Positions 45,194 through 55,716 of a stretch of 64,000 nt of DNA are shown in pieces. The notes under the pieces were generated by a model, which was not told the DNA's origin, did no database searches, and saw only the letters and a program-made list of their open reading frames with translations. A program made the translations under genes and the position numbers. This DNA comes from Rhodoferax sp. TS-BS-61-7. Lineage in GTDB: Bacteria; Pseudomonadota; Gammaproteobacteria; Burkholderiales; Burkholderiaceae_C. The DNA lies in assembly GCF_002943465.1 (NCBI RefSeq), contig NZ_PTQY01000008.1, positions 1-64,000 of the forward strand. The letters are read 5' to 3'. Position 1 is the first letter of the stretch. Each line of letters begins with the position of its first letter.

Positions 45194-46306
45194 TCAGCGC
45201 AGATCCCGCAACGGATGTGCGCTTGCCGGCCAGGGGCTTGTGAGGAATGGCGCCACCATGGCGTCACTCACCTCTTCAATGCGGGCCGGGCTCCACTGCG
45301 GCGCGTGGTCTTTGTCCACCGCCAGGGCGCGAATACCCTCCACGGTTTCACTGGCCGCACCGGATCGACCCAGGTGTGCGGTGAAAAAACAATGGCGCAC
45401 CATGTCGCGTTCCATGCGTAAATCGTCTGCCAAGCTCATGCTGCGGGCGCGGCGCACCTGCTCCAGCACCACATGCAGCATCAGCGGCGAGCGCTTGCGC
45501 AAAGTGGCGGCCGTGTGCTGCGCCCAGTCGCTGGTGTCGGCTTCCAACGCCTGCACGATGGCGGATACGGTCTCAAGCGCAAAATAACGGTCAATTTGGC
45601 CTCTAACCCTCGTAGAGTCTGCGCAAGCAGCTCCTGAAAACATAGCAATCCAGGTATCCAGCGGGGCTGAAGTCATCCAGTCCAGGGTGGTCAGGGCTTC
45701 CCAGGCGTCGGGCAAACGGGCCGACTCGACCCACTGGTCGGCCAGACCCAGAGCCACGGCCGTGCTGCCGTCAATCACATCACCCGTCAACGCCAGCCAT
45801 TCGCCTGCATGGCCCGGGCAGCGGCTCAAAAAGTAGCCTCCGCCCACGTCGGGAAACAGGCCGATATTGGTCTCGGGCATGGCCATCTTGGTGTGCTCCG
45901 TCACTAGCCGGTGCGATGCACCCTGGCTGATTCCCATGCCGCCGCCCATGACGATGCCATCCATGAAAGCGATGTAGGGCTTGGGGTAATGGTGGATCAG
46001 GTGGTTGAGCGCGTACTCCTCGGTGAAGAAGTCTTCCAGCGCCGGGTTGCCGGCCAGGGCCGCCTGGTGGAAGAAGCGGATGTCACCACCCGCGCAAAAG
46101 CCGCCAAACACACCCGTCTTGGTGCTGCCGCGGATGGCGACCGCCTTTACCCCCGCATCGTCCTTCCAGGCCAGCAGCGTGGCCGTCAGGCTGCGCACCA
46201 TGCCCAGGCTCAGCGCGTTGAGCGCCTTGGCGCGGTTCAGGGTGATCAGGCCAACTTGACCGCGGATTTCGGTGATCACATCGTCGTTAAGCGTCAAGAC
46301 TGTCAT
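45194..46306 (-). CDS. 3-hydroxyisobutyryl-CoA hydrolase-like enzyme (enoyl-CoA hydratase superfamily)
   Basis: From ATG 46306 the product is 370 residues, longer than a hydratase (about 260) and right for the ECH_2 hydrolase group. The oxyanion-hole segments are FCAGGDIRFF and DGIVMGGGMG; ETNIGLFPDVGGGYFLSRCP follows, with the hydrolase-type glutamate and aspartate. It would release 3-hydroxyisobutyrate in valine breakdown. Its start overlaps the eamA stop (ATGA). A 49-bp dispersed repeat (45598-45646) is read in frame and encodes the loop AACADSTRVRG. Confidence 0.85.
   Translation of the reverse strand: MTVLTLNDDVITEIRGQVGLITLNRAKALNALSLGMVRSLTATLLAWKDDAGVKAVAIRGSTKTGVFGGFCAGGDIRFFHQAALAGNPALEDFFTEEYALNHLIHHYPKPYIAFMDGIVMGGGMGISQGASHRLVTEHTKMAMPETNIGLFPDVGGGYFLSRCPGHAGEWLALTGDVIDGSTAVALGLADQWVESARLPDAWEALTTLDWMTSAPLDTWIAMFSGAACADSTRVRGQIDRYFALETVSAIVQALEADTSDWAQHTAATLRKRSPLMLHVVLEQVRRARSMSLADDLRMERDMVRHCFFTAHLGRSGAASETVEGIRALAVDKDHAPQWSPARIEEVSDAMVAPFLTSPWPASAHPLRDLR
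45598..45646 (+). repeat. Dispersed 49-bp repeat, copy inside the acyl-CoA hydrolase gene
   Basis: Runs GGCCTCTAACCC ... GTCTGCGCAAGCAGCTCC ... ATAGC and aligns end to end with the copy at 62271-62319 over the same 49-bp length. Confidence 0.7.
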
Positions 46307-47175
46307 GCGCGTTCTCTCCATCCAATCACTTCATTCACCACCAGGGCACCAATCACCAGCGCCCCACCCCACAGCACCGAACTGCTGGGCACTTCATTCG
46401 CCCCCAGCCAGGCCAGCAGAATGCCAAAAATCACTTCCAGCAGTTGCAAAAGGGAAATTTCCGGTGCTTTGAGAATCTGGGCACAGCGTACGGCAAACAC
46501 ACAAGGCACAGCCAACTGAAACACGCCCAGAAAGCCCAGCAAGGCGATGTCGTGCCCGCTGGCCTGTAATGGGAAGGCCAGTGGCAGCGTCACCACGGTA
46601 GAGATGACAGCACCAACCCAGACCGCAGGCATCAGGTCCACGTCATGGCCCTGGTCATGCGAATGCTGGGTCACGGTCCAGTTGGTGGCACCAGCAATCG
46701 GCACACACAGGGCAACCAGCGTGCCCAACAGCGTCACGGAGTCGAGCTGAGACGCGTACATGTAGACGATGCCCACACCGGCGACTACGATGGCCACCCA
46801 GGTGCGCAACGGCACCCGGTGGCCAATGAAGACACGCGCAATCAACGCGGTGAGGAGTGGCCCCAGAGACATGGTAACCAGCACATTGCCTACGCTCGTG
46901 AGCGTGAGCGCCACCATAAAGGCGGTGAACATCACACTCCAGCACAGGCCGGACAGCCAGAACGGCAGGCCGGCATGGCGGATTTTGTAAAACACATCCC
47001 GCCCACGCACAAACGGCAGAATCACCATCAGGCTGAGCACGGTAAAGAACGCCCGCCAGAAGGTAACTTCAAAGCTGCGGGCGAATTCCAGGTGGCGTGT
47101 GATGACACCGGCGGTGGACCACATCAGAGTCACCGCCACCATCAAAAACACGGCCCGTGTGTGGGTGAGTTTCAT
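46303..47175 (-). CDS. EamA-family (DMT) transporter
   Basis: A 290-residue membrane protein with ten hydrophobic segments in two EamA repeats (for example LMVAVTLMWSTAGVITRHLE at the start and LQLLEVIFGILLAWLGANE in the second repeat). ATG 47175 is preferred over TTG 47181. Drug/metabolite transporters of this type usually export small metabolites; the substrate is not predictable. It is translationally coupled to the acyl-CoA hydrolase gene. Confidence 0.9.
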   Translation of the reverse strand: MKLTHTRAVFLMVAVTLMWSTAGVITRHLEFARSFEVTFWRAFFTVLSLMVILPFVRGRDVFYKIRHAGLPFWLSGLCWSVMFTAFMVALTLTSVGNVLVTMSLGPLLTALIARVFIGHRVPLRTWVAIVVAGVGIVYMYASQLDSVTLLGTLVALCVPIAGATNWTVTQHSHDQGHDVDLMPAVWVGAVISTVVTLPLAFPLQASGHDIALLGFLGVFQLAVPCVFAVRCAQILKAPEISLLQLLEVIFGILLAWLGANEVPSSSVLWGGALVIGALVVNEVIGWRERA

Positions 47176-47210
47176 GCACAAAGCTTCATCGGTATGCGTA
47201 TCTGTGAGTC

Positions 47211-47246
47211 AAAAAAACCGCGACCCCGACTATGCCGGTCCGCGGT
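47211..47246 (-). terminator. Intrinsic terminator after typA
   Basis: On the minus strand ACCGCGGACC pairs with GGTCGCGGT (one bulge) and is followed by seven T (47211-47217). Confidence 0.7.
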
Positions 47247-47296
47247 CTCGCCCTTAACAGGGTGAAGGCGGCAAAGCCGCCACGGGGGTTAGCCGA

Positions 47297-49120
47297 TCAA
47301 GAGCGACCCGCGCGCTTGCGGTCGCTTTCAGACAGGTGGCGCTTGCGCAGACGGATGGACTTGGGCGTGATCTCGACCAGTTCGTCGTCCTCGATGAATT
47401 CCACACCGTATTCCAGTGTGCATTCAATCGGTGGCGTGATCTTGATCGCGTCTTCCTTGCCAGATACGCGGAAGTTGGTCAGCTGCTTGGTACGCGTCGC
47501 GTTCACCACCAGATCGTTGTCACGGCTGTGGATACCCACAATCATGCCTTCGTACACAGGGTCGTTGGGCTTCACAAACATGCGGCCGCGGTCGTCCAGC
47601 TTGCCCAGGGCGTAGGTGAAGATTTCACCGGCGTCCATGGAGATCAGCACGCCGTTTTTGCGGCCACCGATGTCACCCTTGTGCGGCTCGTAGCTGTCAA
47701 AGATATTGGAGATCAGGCCGGAACCGCGGGTCAAGTTCAGGAATTCGTTGGAGAAACCAATCAGGCCACGCGCAGGAATGCGGTACTCCAAACGCACGCG
47801 TCCACGGCCGTCTGGTTCCATGTTCACCAGCTCACCCTTGCGCTCGCCCAGGGCTTGCATCACGCCGCCTTGGTGTTGTTCTTCCACGTCAGCGGTCACC
47901 AGTTCGATAGGTTCGTGCTTCTCGCCGTTGATCTCACGGAACATCACGCGGGGCTTGGACACGGCCATCTCATAGCCCTCGCGGCGCATGTTTTCCAGCA
48001 GGATGGTCAAGTGCAGTTCGCCACGGCCCAGCACCTCGAAGATACCTTCTTCGTCCGTTTCGTTGACGCGCAACGCCACGTTGTGTTGCAGTTCCTTTTG
48101 CAGGCGGTCCCAGATCTGGCGGCTGGTCACGTACTTGCCTTCGCGGCCGGCCAAGGGGCTGGTGTTCACGCAGAAGTTCATGGTCAGCGTGGGCTCGTCC
48201 ACCTTGAGCATGGGCAGCGGTGCGGGGTTCAGCGGGTCAGTCACCGTCACGCCGATACCGACGTCGGCAATACCGTTGATCAGCACGATTTCGCCGGGGC
48301 CGGCTTCGAGTGCCTGCACGCGGTCCAGACCCTGGAAAGTCAGCACTTGGTTGATACGGCCTTTGACGGATTTTCCGTCTGGGCCTTCCATGACCACCAC
48401 GTCCATGTTGGGCTTGATGGTGCCCTGGCTGATACGGCCCACGCCGATGCGGCCCACGAAGGTGGAGAAGTCGAGTGCGGAAATTTGCAGTTGCAGCGGT
48501 GCTGCGGGGTCACCCTTTTGCGAAGGCACGTGTTTCAGCACGGTGTTGAACAGGGCCGACATGTCGGGGCCCCACTGCTCACCAGGCGCGCCCTCTTCGA
48601 GCGAGGTCCAACCGTTGATACCGGATGCGTACACCACGGGGAAGTCCAGCTGCTCGTCGGTCGCGCCCAGCTTGTCGAACAGGTCGAAAGCGGCGTTCAC
48701 CACGTGCTGGGGACGCGCACCGGGCTTGTCCACCTTGTTCACCACCAGAATCGGCTTCAGCCCCAGGGCCAAGGCCTTCTTGGTCACAAAGCGGGTTTGG
48801 GGCATGGGGCCTTCTTGCGCGTCGATCAGCAGCACCACACCGTCGACCATGGACAAAGCGCGTTCCACTTCGCCGCCGAAGTCGGCGTGTCCGGGCGTGT
48901 CGACGATGTTGATGTGGGTGCCTTCCCAGCTCACAGCGCAGTTCTTGGCCAGAATCGTGATGCCACGTTCTTTTTCAATCGCGTTGTTGTCCATCACCGT
49001 GTCGACCACTTTTTCGTGCTCGGCAAAGGTGCCAGACTGGCGCAGCAGCTGGTCGACCATGGTGGTCTTGCCATGATCGACGTGGGCGATGATGGCGATG
49101 TTACGGATTTGTTTACTCAT
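47297..49120 (-). CDS. typA: Ribosome-associated translational GTPase TypA/BipA
   Basis: A 607-residue EF-G-like GTPase with G1 AHVDHGKTT, G3 DTPGHADFGG, G4 NKVDKPG, then domain II, the EF-G-type domains and the TypA-specific C-terminal domain (AGEIFTYALGKLDDRGRMFV). It helps 50S assembly, especially in the cold, and stress responses. It follows truB by 15 bp at the end of the rimP-nusA-infB-rbfA-truB cluster. Confidence 0.97.
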   Translation of the reverse strand: MSKQIRNIAIIAHVDHGKTTMVDQLLRQSGTFAEHEKVVDTVMDNNAIEKERGITILAKNCAVSWEGTHINIVDTPGHADFGGEVERALSMVDGVVLLIDAQEGPMPQTRFVTKKALALGLKPILVVNKVDKPGARPQHVVNAAFDLFDKLGATDEQLDFPVVYASGINGWTSLEEGAPGEQWGPDMSALFNTVLKHVPSQKGDPAAPLQLQISALDFSTFVGRIGVGRISQGTIKPNMDVVVMEGPDGKSVKGRINQVLTFQGLDRVQALEAGPGEIVLINGIADVGIGVTVTDPLNPAPLPMLKVDEPTLTMNFCVNTSPLAGREGKYVTSRQIWDRLQKELQHNVALRVNETDEEGIFEVLGRGELHLTILLENMRREGYEMAVSKPRVMFREINGEKHEPIELVTADVEEQHQGGVMQALGERKGELVNMEPDGRGRVRLEYRIPARGLIGFSNEFLNLTRGSGLISNIFDSYEPHKGDIGGRKNGVLISMDAGEIFTYALGKLDDRGRMFVKPNDPVYEGMIVGIHSRDNDLVVNATRTKQLTNFRVSGKEDAIKITPPIECTLEYGVEFIEDDELVEITPKSIRLRKRHLSESDRKRAGRS

Positions 49121-49134
49121 GGTTCACTTTCTGC

Positions 49135-50136
49135 TTACGCCCCAGGGGCCAAGGTTTCATTAACTTGCTTCAAACTCTGTTCCATGGCCCCTTGCTGGGC
49201 CTGGGATTCGCTGATCTCCAGCGGACTTAACAGCCGCACGGGAATCAACTCACCCGCCACCACACGTGCCGTGCCCAGCAAAGCCCGGGGGCTTGCCGCA
49301 TACACCGCCACGTGGTCCGCATCGGGCCAAGGGCCACGTCTGCGCATTCCACTCAAAAACCGTGCCGCATTCTCGCTGTCCAGTGTGACAAGCACATGCT
49401 CTGGCAGCAGCGCATCCACCGGCAGCAGGCAAGCCAGCCGCTCGGTCTCGCTCATCGCCTCCAGCGCTTCCAGCGTGATGCACTGGCCTTCGCTAAACCC
49501 GCCGGTGCGCACCCGGCGCAGCGCGCTGAGGTGGGCGCCACAGCCCAGGGCCTCGCCGATATCCTCGCCCAGCGTGCGGATGTAAGTCCCCTTGCTGCAA
49601 TCCACTACCATTTTGATAGCTGGCTGCGCAGTACCTATGCGACTTTCAAGCACTTTTAGTGCATAAATCGTCACATGGCGTGCAGCGCGCTCTACTTCAA
49701 TCCCAGCCCTGGCGTACTCGTACAAGGCCTTGCCGTCTTTCTTCAACGCGCTGTGCATGGGCGGCACCTGGGCAATGGGCCCGGTGAACTGCTGCACCAC
49801 GGCGTCCAGTTGCTCGGGCGTCACCGACACCGGCCGCTCGCTGAGCACATCACCTTCCGCATCTGCGGTGGTGGTTTTGATACCCAAACGCACCACGGTT
49901 TCATAGGCCTTGTCAGCATCCAGGTGCATCTGGCTGAACTTGGTCGCTGCGCCAAAACACAGCGGCAACACACCGGTGGCCAGCGGATCCAGCGTGCCGG
50001 TGTGGCCCGCTTTCTCCGCCCGCAGCAGCCATTTGGCTTTCTGCAAGGCCTGGTTGCTGGAAAGCCCGATGGGCTTATCCAGTAACAGCACCCCATGCAC
50101 GGGGCGCCTGGCAACCCGTGCACGTGGCGCGTTCAT
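49135..50136 (-). CDS. truB: tRNA pseudouridine-55 synthase
   Basis: From ATG 50136 the enzyme has 333 residues. The catalytic aspartate is in [16 protein letters not shown], preceded by the [14 protein letters not shown] motif, with a C-terminal PUA-like domain. It makes pseudouridine 55 in the T loop of tRNA. Part of a divergent 50-60-bp dispersed repeat (49605-49660) is read in frame near residues 160-178, in the strand before [11 protein letters not shown]; the core motifs are intact. Start 5 bp after rbfA. Confidence 0.96.
   Translation of the reverse strand: MNAPRARVARRPVHGVLLLDKPIGLSSNQALQKAKWLLRAEKAGHTGTLDPLATGVLPLCFGAATKFSQMHLDADKAYETVVRLGIKTTTADAEGDVLSERPVSVTPEQLDAVVQQFTGPIAQVPPMHSALKKDGKALYEYARAGIEVERAARHVTIYALKVLESRIGTAQPAIKMVVDCSKGTYIRTLGEDIGEALGCGAHLSALRRVRTGGFSEGQCITLEALEAMSETERLACLLPVDALLPEHVLVTLDSENAARFLSGMRRRGPWPDADHVAVYAASPRALLGTARVVAGELIPVRLLSPLEISESQAQQGAMEQSLKQVNETLAPGA
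49605..49660 (-). repeat. Divergent copy of the dispersed repeat inside truB
   Basis: On the minus strand it reads TGCGCAGCCAGCTATCAAAA then TGGTAG, matching the TGCGC(G)AGCAGCTAnnnAAnnATAGC end of the other copies; the first half is poorly conserved. Confidence 0.4.
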
Positions 50137-50140
50137 GGTC

Positions 50141-50509
50141 TTAGTCCTCTTTCGCGCGCGACGACACGGCCCGCGCAATCAGCGCGTTCATGTCAGCCGC
50201 ACGTTCAGTGGTCTGGTCAAAGATGAAGTGCAGCGTGGGCACCGTGTGGATGTGCAGGCGCTTGAACAGGCCGGCGCGCAAGAAACCCGCCGCCTGGTTC
50301 AGGCCTTCCCCGGTACTCACTGGATCACCCACCAACAGGCTGAAAAACACCTTGGCATGGGCATAGTCGGGCGTGACTTCCACGCCCTGAATGGTGATCA
50401 TGCCCACCCGTGGGTCCTTGAGCTCGCGCGCGATCAGCTCGGCCAGATCCCGTTGGATCTGGTCGGCCACCTGAAAGCTGCGGTTGGGTGTTGACGATTT
50501 TTTGCGCAC
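50141..50509 (-). CDS. rbfA: Ribosome-binding factor A
   Basis: A 122-residue KH-like protein with [20 protein letters not shown] at the start (here FQVADQ...) and [20 protein letters not shown], both standard for RbfA. It matures 16S rRNA in the 30S subunit. It lies 15 bp after infB and 5 bp before truB, the usual order. Confidence 0.96.
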   Translation of the reverse strand: MRKKSSTPNRSFQVADQIQRDLAELIARELKDPRVGMITIQGVEVTPDYAHAKVFFSLLVGDPVSTGEGLNQAAGFLRAGLFKRLHIHTVPTLHFIFDQTTERAADMNALIARAVSSRAKED

Positions 50510-50523
50510 TCGATGTCTCTCGC

Positions 50524-53388
50524 TTACAGGGTACGGGCGATTTCTTTCACCTCGAAGAACTCCAGCTGATCACCTTCCTTGATGTCGTTGTAGTTCTTGA
50601 GCTTGATACCGCACTCGAAGCCTTCCTTGACTTCGCGCACATCGTCCTTCATACGCTTCAGGGAGTCCAGCTCGCCGGTGTAAATCACCACGTTCTCGCG
50701 CAACAAGCGGAAATGCGCGTTGCGATTGACAAAACCAGCGGTGACCATACAACCTGCGACCGTACCAATCTTGGACGCCACGAACACGGTGCGGATCTCG
50801 GCCATACCAATGATCTCTTCGCGCTTCTCAGGCGCCAACATGCCAGACATCGCCGCTTTCAACTCGTCTACAGCGTCATAAATGATGTTGTAGTAACGGA
50901 TGTCCACGCCGTTGCCTTCGGCCAGCTTGCGTGCACCAGCGTCTGCGCGGGTGTTGAAGCCGATGACGATGGCCTTGGAGGCAATCGCCAGGTTGATATC
51001 AGACTCGCTGATACCACCCACGGCGGAGTAGACCATCTGCACCTTGACCTCGTCGGTCGAGAGCTTGAGCAACGACTGGGCCAGCGCTTCCTGCGAACCT
51101 TGTACGTCGGCCTTGACGATGATGGGCAGCATCTTGACGTCGCCTGCACCAATGTCGGAGAACATGTTCTCCAGCTTGGCGGCTTGTTGCTTGGCCAGCT
51201 TGGTATTGCGGAACTTGCCAGCACGGTAGGTGGCGATTTCACGGACACGGCGCTCGTCCGACATCACCATGAATTCGTCACCGGCTTGCGGCACTTCGGT
51301 CAGACCCTGGATTTCCACCGGGATGGAGGGACCTGCGGATTCGATCTTCTGACCGTTTTCGTCCAGCATGGCACGCACGCGGCCATAGGTCTGGCCTGCC
51401 AGCACCACGTCGCCAGCCTTCAAGGTACCAGACTGCACCAGCACCGTTGCCACGGGGCCGCGGCCCTTGTCCAGCTTGGCTTCGATGACCAGGCCCTTGG
51501 CCATGGCTTCCACCGGCGCGCGGAGTTCCAGCACTTCGGCTTGCAACAGCACTTGTTCGAGCAGGGTGTCGATGCCCATGCCGGTCTTGGAGGACACAGG
51601 CACAAACGGAGAATCACCGCCGTATTCTTCAGGCACGACTTCTTCGACCACCAGTTCCTGCTTCACGCGCTCAGGGTTGGCATCGGGCTTGTCGGACTTG
51701 GTGATCGCCACCACGATAGGAACCCCAGCCGCCTTGGCGTGTTTGATGGCTTCCTTGGTTTGTGGCATCACGCCGTCGTCGGCTGCCACCACCAGAATCA
51801 CGATGTCGGTCGCCTGGGCACCACGGGCACGCATGGCGGTAAACGCCTCGTGACCGGGTGTATCCAGGAAGGACACCATACCGCGCGGTGTTTCCACGTG
51901 GTATGCACCAATGTGCTGGGTAATGCCACCGGCTTCACCGGCCGCCACCTTGGCGCGGCGGATGTAATCCAACAGCGAGGTCTTGCCGTGGTCGACGTGA
52001 CCCATGACCGTCACCACAGGCGCACGTGGCAAGGATTCAACGTCCTGTTGCGCCACATCATCGTCAGTGAATGCTTCGGGGTCGTCCAGCGCAGCCACGA
52101 CGGCCTTGTGGCCCATTTCTTCCACCACGATCATGGCGGTGTCCTGGTCCAGCGGCTGGTTGATGGTGACCATCTGGCCCATCTTCATCAGCGCCTTGAT
52201 GACCTCAGACGCCTTGATCGCCATCTTGTGGGCCAATTCGGCCACGGTGATGGTTTCCGGCACGTGCACTTCGATGACGCGCACTTCCACCTGAGCGGTC
52301 TGGCTGTGCTGGTCATCACGGTCACGGTCATTGCCACGACGGCCACGCGGACCACTGCGCCAGTTGCTGGAGCGTCCAGCACCAGCACCGGTGTCACCAC
52401 GGGTCTTGAGTTCTTTCTTCTTGGCGGGGTCACCAGCCCAGCTGCTGGACAGCTTGGCGGACTTGACCTCTTTGCCAGCACCTGCGCCGGCATTGCCTGC
52501 AGGGGCGCCAACCGCCGGTTTGGCGGGCTTGGCAACCGCAGAGCCAACGGCCGGCTTGTGCAGCGTGCCTTTGACGCCAACCGCGGCGGGCTTAACTTCT
52601 TCTGGCTTCTTGGCCACCAGCACTTTTTGTGGCGCAGACATCATCATGCGAATGGCTGCAGCCTCGGCTTCCGCCTTGCGGCGGCGGTCGCCCAAGTCCA
52701 CAGCACGTGCAGACTCCTCGTCTGCGCGCGCCTTGGACTCAGCAGCAGCGGTTTCGCGGGCTTCGACTTGTGCGGCAGCACGTGCCGCAGCGGCTTGGGC
52801 CATTTCATCCGAGGCTTCCGCCTCGTTGGCGCTGACTTGGCTTTTCTTCAGGGCTTCGGCGGCGGCATAGCTGGCGGCACGTTCTTCGGCTTCGCGTTCA
52901 CGCTTTTCCGCATCCTCACGCACACGGCGTTTTTCTGCCAAATCCTCTTCCTGGCGACGAATCAGCTCGGCCTGACGGCGTGCTTCTTCCTCGCGGCGGG
53001 TGAGTTCAGCGTGGTCAATCGCGGGCGCAGTGGATTCCGGTGTTTCGGATTCCAATTCGTGCGCTTCGGCAGGCACATCCACACCATCATCGCGGCGCAC
53101 AAACGTACGTTTCTTGCGCACTTCCACCTGGATGGTGCGCGCCTTGCCGGTGGCATCGGCCTGCTTGATTTCGGTGGTCTGCTTTTTCACCAGCGTGATT
53201 TTTTTGCGTTCCAGGCTGGCAGTGCCATGGCTGTTTTGCAGGAAATTCAACAAACTGTGCTTATCGGTGTCGGTCAGGACGTCGGAGGCCGAAGCCTTGG
53301 CGACGCCCGCCGATTTCAATTGTTCAAGCAGGGTATCGGTAGATTTTTTGAGTTCATTGGCAAACTCGGCAACGGTCGTACTGGACAT
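50524..53388 (-). CDS. infB: Translation initiation factor IF-2
   Basis: A 954-residue protein: an N-terminal IF2N domain ([24 protein letters not shown]), a long charged alanine- and glutamate-rich region (about 60-330), the G domain near residue 455 ([17 protein letters not shown]) and the C-terminal fMet-tRNA-binding domains. The G4 motif reads TKSD instead of the common NKID; threonine is tolerated at this position in other GTPases. It lies between nusA and rbfA in the standard operon. Confidence 0.97.
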   Translation of the reverse strand: MSSTTVAEFANELKKSTDTLLEQLKSAGVAKASASDVLTDTDKHSLLNFLQNSHGTASLERKKITLVKKQTTEIKQADATGKARTIQVEVRKKRTFVRRDDGVDVPAEAHELESETPESTAPAIDHAELTRREEEARRQAELIRRQEEDLAEKRRVREDAEKREREAEERAASYAAAEALKKSQVSANEAEASDEMAQAAAARAAAQVEARETAAAESKARADEESARAVDLGDRRRKAEAEAAAIRMMMSAPQKVLVAKKPEEVKPAAVGVKGTLHKPAVGSAVAKPAKPAVGAPAGNAGAGAGKEVKSAKLSSSWAGDPAKKKELKTRGDTGAGAGRSSNWRSGPRGRRGNDRDRDDQHSQTAQVEVRVIEVHVPETITVAELAHKMAIKASEVIKALMKMGQMVTINQPLDQDTAMIVVEEMGHKAVVAALDDPEAFTDDDVAQQDVESLPRAPVVTVMGHVDHGKTSLLDYIRRAKVAAGEAGGITQHIGAYHVETPRGMVSFLDTPGHEAFTAMRARGAQATDIVILVVAADDGVMPQTKEAIKHAKAAGVPIVVAITKSDKPDANPERVKQELVVEEVVPEEYGGDSPFVPVSSKTGMGIDTLLEQVLLQAEVLELRAPVEAMAKGLVIEAKLDKGRGPVATVLVQSGTLKAGDVVLAGQTYGRVRAMLDENGQKIESAGPSIPVEIQGLTEVPQAGDEFMVMSDERRVREIATYRAGKFRNTKLAKQQAAKLENMFSDIGAGDVKMLPIIVKADVQGSQEALAQSLLKLSTDEVKVQMVYSAVGGISESDINLAIASKAIVIGFNTRADAGARKLAEGNGVDIRYYNIIYDAVDELKAAMSGMLAPEKREEIIGMAEIRTVFVASKIGTVAGCMVTAGFVNRNAHFRLLRENVVIYTGELDSLKRMKDDVREVKEGFECGIKLKNYNDIKEGDQLEFFEVKEIARTL

Positions 53389-53412
53389 ATTTTGTGTAAC
53401 CTTTCATGACCG

Positions 53413-54909
53413 TTACTCTTGAGAAGCGGCGTCATTGGTAAACCAATGTTCGCGCGCCTTCATGATCATGGCCTTGGCTTCGTCCGCGGACTGGCCAGTG
53501 ATATCTGTAAGTTCGTCAACGGCAAGGTCGGCCAGTTCATCGCGGGTGTGCACACCGCCATCTGCCAGTTTGCCGATCAGCTCGGGGGTCAGGCCTTCAA
53601 GGTCACGCAGGTCTTGCGAAACTTCTTCGACGCTTTCTTCATGGGCAATTTCCATGGTCAACAGGGCATCTTTGGCGCGGTTGCGCAACTCGTGCACCGT
53701 GTCTTCGTCAAAGCTTTCGATTTCCAGCATTTCCTGCAATGGCACGTAGGCCACTTCTTCCAGGCTGGTGAATCCCTCTGCAATCAGGATGTCGGCGATT
53801 TCTTCGTCCACATCGAGTTTTTCCATGAACAGCTTGCGGCCGGAATCGGTCTCGCTGGCCAACTTCTGGGCGCTTTCTGCAGCATCCATGATGTTGATCT
53901 TCCAGCCGGTCAGTTCGGACGCCAGGCGCACGTTCTGGCCGCCGCGGCCAATGGCGATGGCCAGGTTTTCCTCGTCCACCACCACATCCATGGCGTGGCG
54001 CTCTTCGTCCACCACGATGGAAGACACGTTGGCCGGGGCCAAAGCGCCAATCACGAACTGGGCAGGGTCCTCAGACCACAACACAATGTCCACGCGCTCG
54101 CCAGCGAGTTCGTTGGTCACGCCGTTGACACGGGTGCCACGCACGCCCACGCAGGTGCCGATGGGGTCGACGCGCTTGTCATGCGACAGCACGGCAATCT
54201 TGGCGCGCGAACCGGCGTCACGGGCGCAGGATTTGATCTCCAGCAGGCCTTGTTCGATTTCGGGCACTTCCTGGCGGAACAGCTCAATCATGAACTCGGG
54301 CGCAGAGCGCGACAGCAGGATGGGCGCGCCACGCAGGGTCAGGTCCACTTCCATGATCATGGCGCGCACACGGTCACCGGTACGCAAGTTTTCCTTGGGG
54401 ATCATTTCGCTGCGGCGCAGACGACCTTCAACACGGCCGCTCTCCACAATGATGTCGCCCTTGTCCAGGCGCTTGACGGTACCGACAAAGATCTTTTCGC
54501 CACGCGACATGAAGTCGTTGAGCAGCATTTCACGCTCAGCGTCACGGATCTTTTGCAGGATGACCTGTTTGGCAGCCATGGCACCGATACGGCCGATAGG
54601 CACCGAGGCCACGGACTCTTCGATGTACTCGTCCACTTCGATGTCAGGGATTTGTTCCTTGGCTTCGAACAGCAGAATTTCCTGGTCAGGCAGTTGCAGG
54701 CCGGCCTCATCGGGGACCACATGCCAGCGGCGGAAGGTTTCGTAGTTGCCGCTGTCACGGTCCAGCGCAACGCGGATATCCACTTCGCCGGGGTACAGCT
54801 TTTTGGTGGCTTGGGCCAGGGCTGCTTCCACAGCGCCCAACACCACGTCACGTTCCACGTTTTTTTCTCGGGAAATTGCTTCCACCAGCATTAACAGTTC
54901 GCGATTCAT
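53413..54909 (-). CDS. nusA: Transcription termination/antitermination factor NusA
   Basis: A 498-residue protein with the N-terminal RNA polymerase-binding domain, an S1 domain (about 135-200), two KH domains ([40 protein letters not shown]) and two acidic C-terminal repeats ([20 protein letters not shown]). It controls pausing, termination and antitermination. It is 24 bp upstream of infB and 78 bp downstream of rimP. Confidence 0.97.
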   Translation of the reverse strand: MNRELLMLVEAISREKNVERDVVLGAVEAALAQATKKLYPGEVDIRVALDRDSGNYETFRRWHVVPDEAGLQLPDQEILLFEAKEQIPDIEVDEYIEESVASVPIGRIGAMAAKQVILQKIRDAEREMLLNDFMSRGEKIFVGTVKRLDKGDIIVESGRVEGRLRRSEMIPKENLRTGDRVRAMIMEVDLTLRGAPILLSRSAPEFMIELFRQEVPEIEQGLLEIKSCARDAGSRAKIAVLSHDKRVDPIGTCVGVRGTRVNGVTNELAGERVDIVLWSEDPAQFVIGALAPANVSSIVVDEERHAMDVVVDEENLAIAIGRGGQNVRLASELTGWKINIMDAAESAQKLASETDSGRKLFMEKLDVDEEIADILIAEGFTSLEEVAYVPLQEMLEIESFDEDTVHELRNRAKDALLTMEIAHEESVEEVSQDLRDLEGLTPELIGKLADGGVHTRDELADLAVDELTDITGQSADEAKAMIMKAREHWFTNDAASQE

Positions 54910-54987
54910 GCCATGACTCTCCTGAACACTCTTATCAATACAAACAAACTTTGGGGGACACGCCGGCTGGAACCCCAGCCGTGCGGC

Positions 54988-55581
54988 TTACTCCGCAGAA
55001 CCGGCGTTGCCGCGGCCCTTGAAACTCACAATCGGTGCCAGCCGCGCGTCGCGCAGCTCGTCAAACGTGAAACCCAGCGCCTGCAGCGGCGGGGGCACAC
55101 GTTTTTTGCTGACCTTCTGGCCGGGCTTAGGCTCGGGCGCATCGCTCCAGACGATTTGCCAGCCCACGGTGCCATCGGCTGCCACCACACGCTCCAGCGT
55201 GCCGCGAAATTTCTTGCGGTTGGCATTGACCTGGCCATTGGCCGCTGCCCCCATGGGCGCCTTGAGGGTGATGTCAATGATCTGGCCCGCAAAACGCTCA
55301 AAATCCTGTGTGTGCCGCAACGGGCGGTCAATACCGGGCGAGGACACCTCCAGCCGCTTGTATTCCGCGCCGTCCACTTCCAATGCGAACTGCAACTGTC
55401 GTGTCACTTTTTCGCAGTCTTCCACGTTGACAAACTGCTCTACAGAAACTTGCCCTTCCACGGGCGCGGTCCATGGCAAATCGATGGTGATGCGCAGCAA
55501 GCCTCCGGCGGAGCGTTCAATCTCCACCAGGTCATATCCCAGTCCTGCTACGGTTTGTTCAACGATTTCCTGTAATGCCAC
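54988..55581 (-). CDS. rimP: Ribosome maturation factor RimP
   Basis: GTG 55581 gives 197 residues beginning VALQEIVEQTVAGLGYDLVE, the standard RimP opening; EVSSPGIDRPLRHTQDFERF is the family hallmark. The C-terminus is extended by about 40 residues that are basic and proline-rich, as in related betaproteobacteria. First gene of the nusA-infB operon; the promoter must lie in the 135 bp before it. Confidence 0.95.
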   Translation of the reverse strand: MALQEIVEQTVAGLGYDLVEIERSAGGLLRITIDLPWTAPVEGQVSVEQFVNVEDCEKVTRQLQFALEVDGAEYKRLEVSSPGIDRPLRHTQDFERFAGQIIDITLKAPMGAAANGQVNANRKKFRGTLERVVAADGTVGWQIVWSDAPEPKPGQKVSKKRVPPPLQALGFTFDELRDARLAPIVSFKGRGNAGSAE

Positions 55582-55625
55582 GTCTGTAAAGCCTGCCTGA
55601 ATGCGTGAGTGAAAAACAATCGACC

Positions 55626-55657
55626 AAAAAAAACGGGCGGTAGTTACCCGCCCGTTT
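55626..55657 (-). terminator. Intrinsic terminator of the peptide ABC operon
   Basis: A 10-bp stem, AAACGGGCGG / CCGCCCGTTT (55631-55657), followed on the minus strand by TTTTT (55626-55630), 60 bp after the ATPase gene and just upstream of rimP. Confidence 0.85.
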
Positions 55658-55716
55658 GGTCGTGAGCTTTGGATTATACCCACAAAGCTGCGGGAAGACC
55701 CTTGATCCGTAAGGAA

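Noticed and set aside
47336..49585. 749-codon plus-strand frame
   Set aside because: Antisense shadow of typA and truB created by high G+C codon bias.
50488..53409. 973-codon plus-strand frame, histidine- and glycine-rich
   Set aside because: Antisense shadow of infB; composition mirrors the reverse complement of its alanine/glutamate-rich region.
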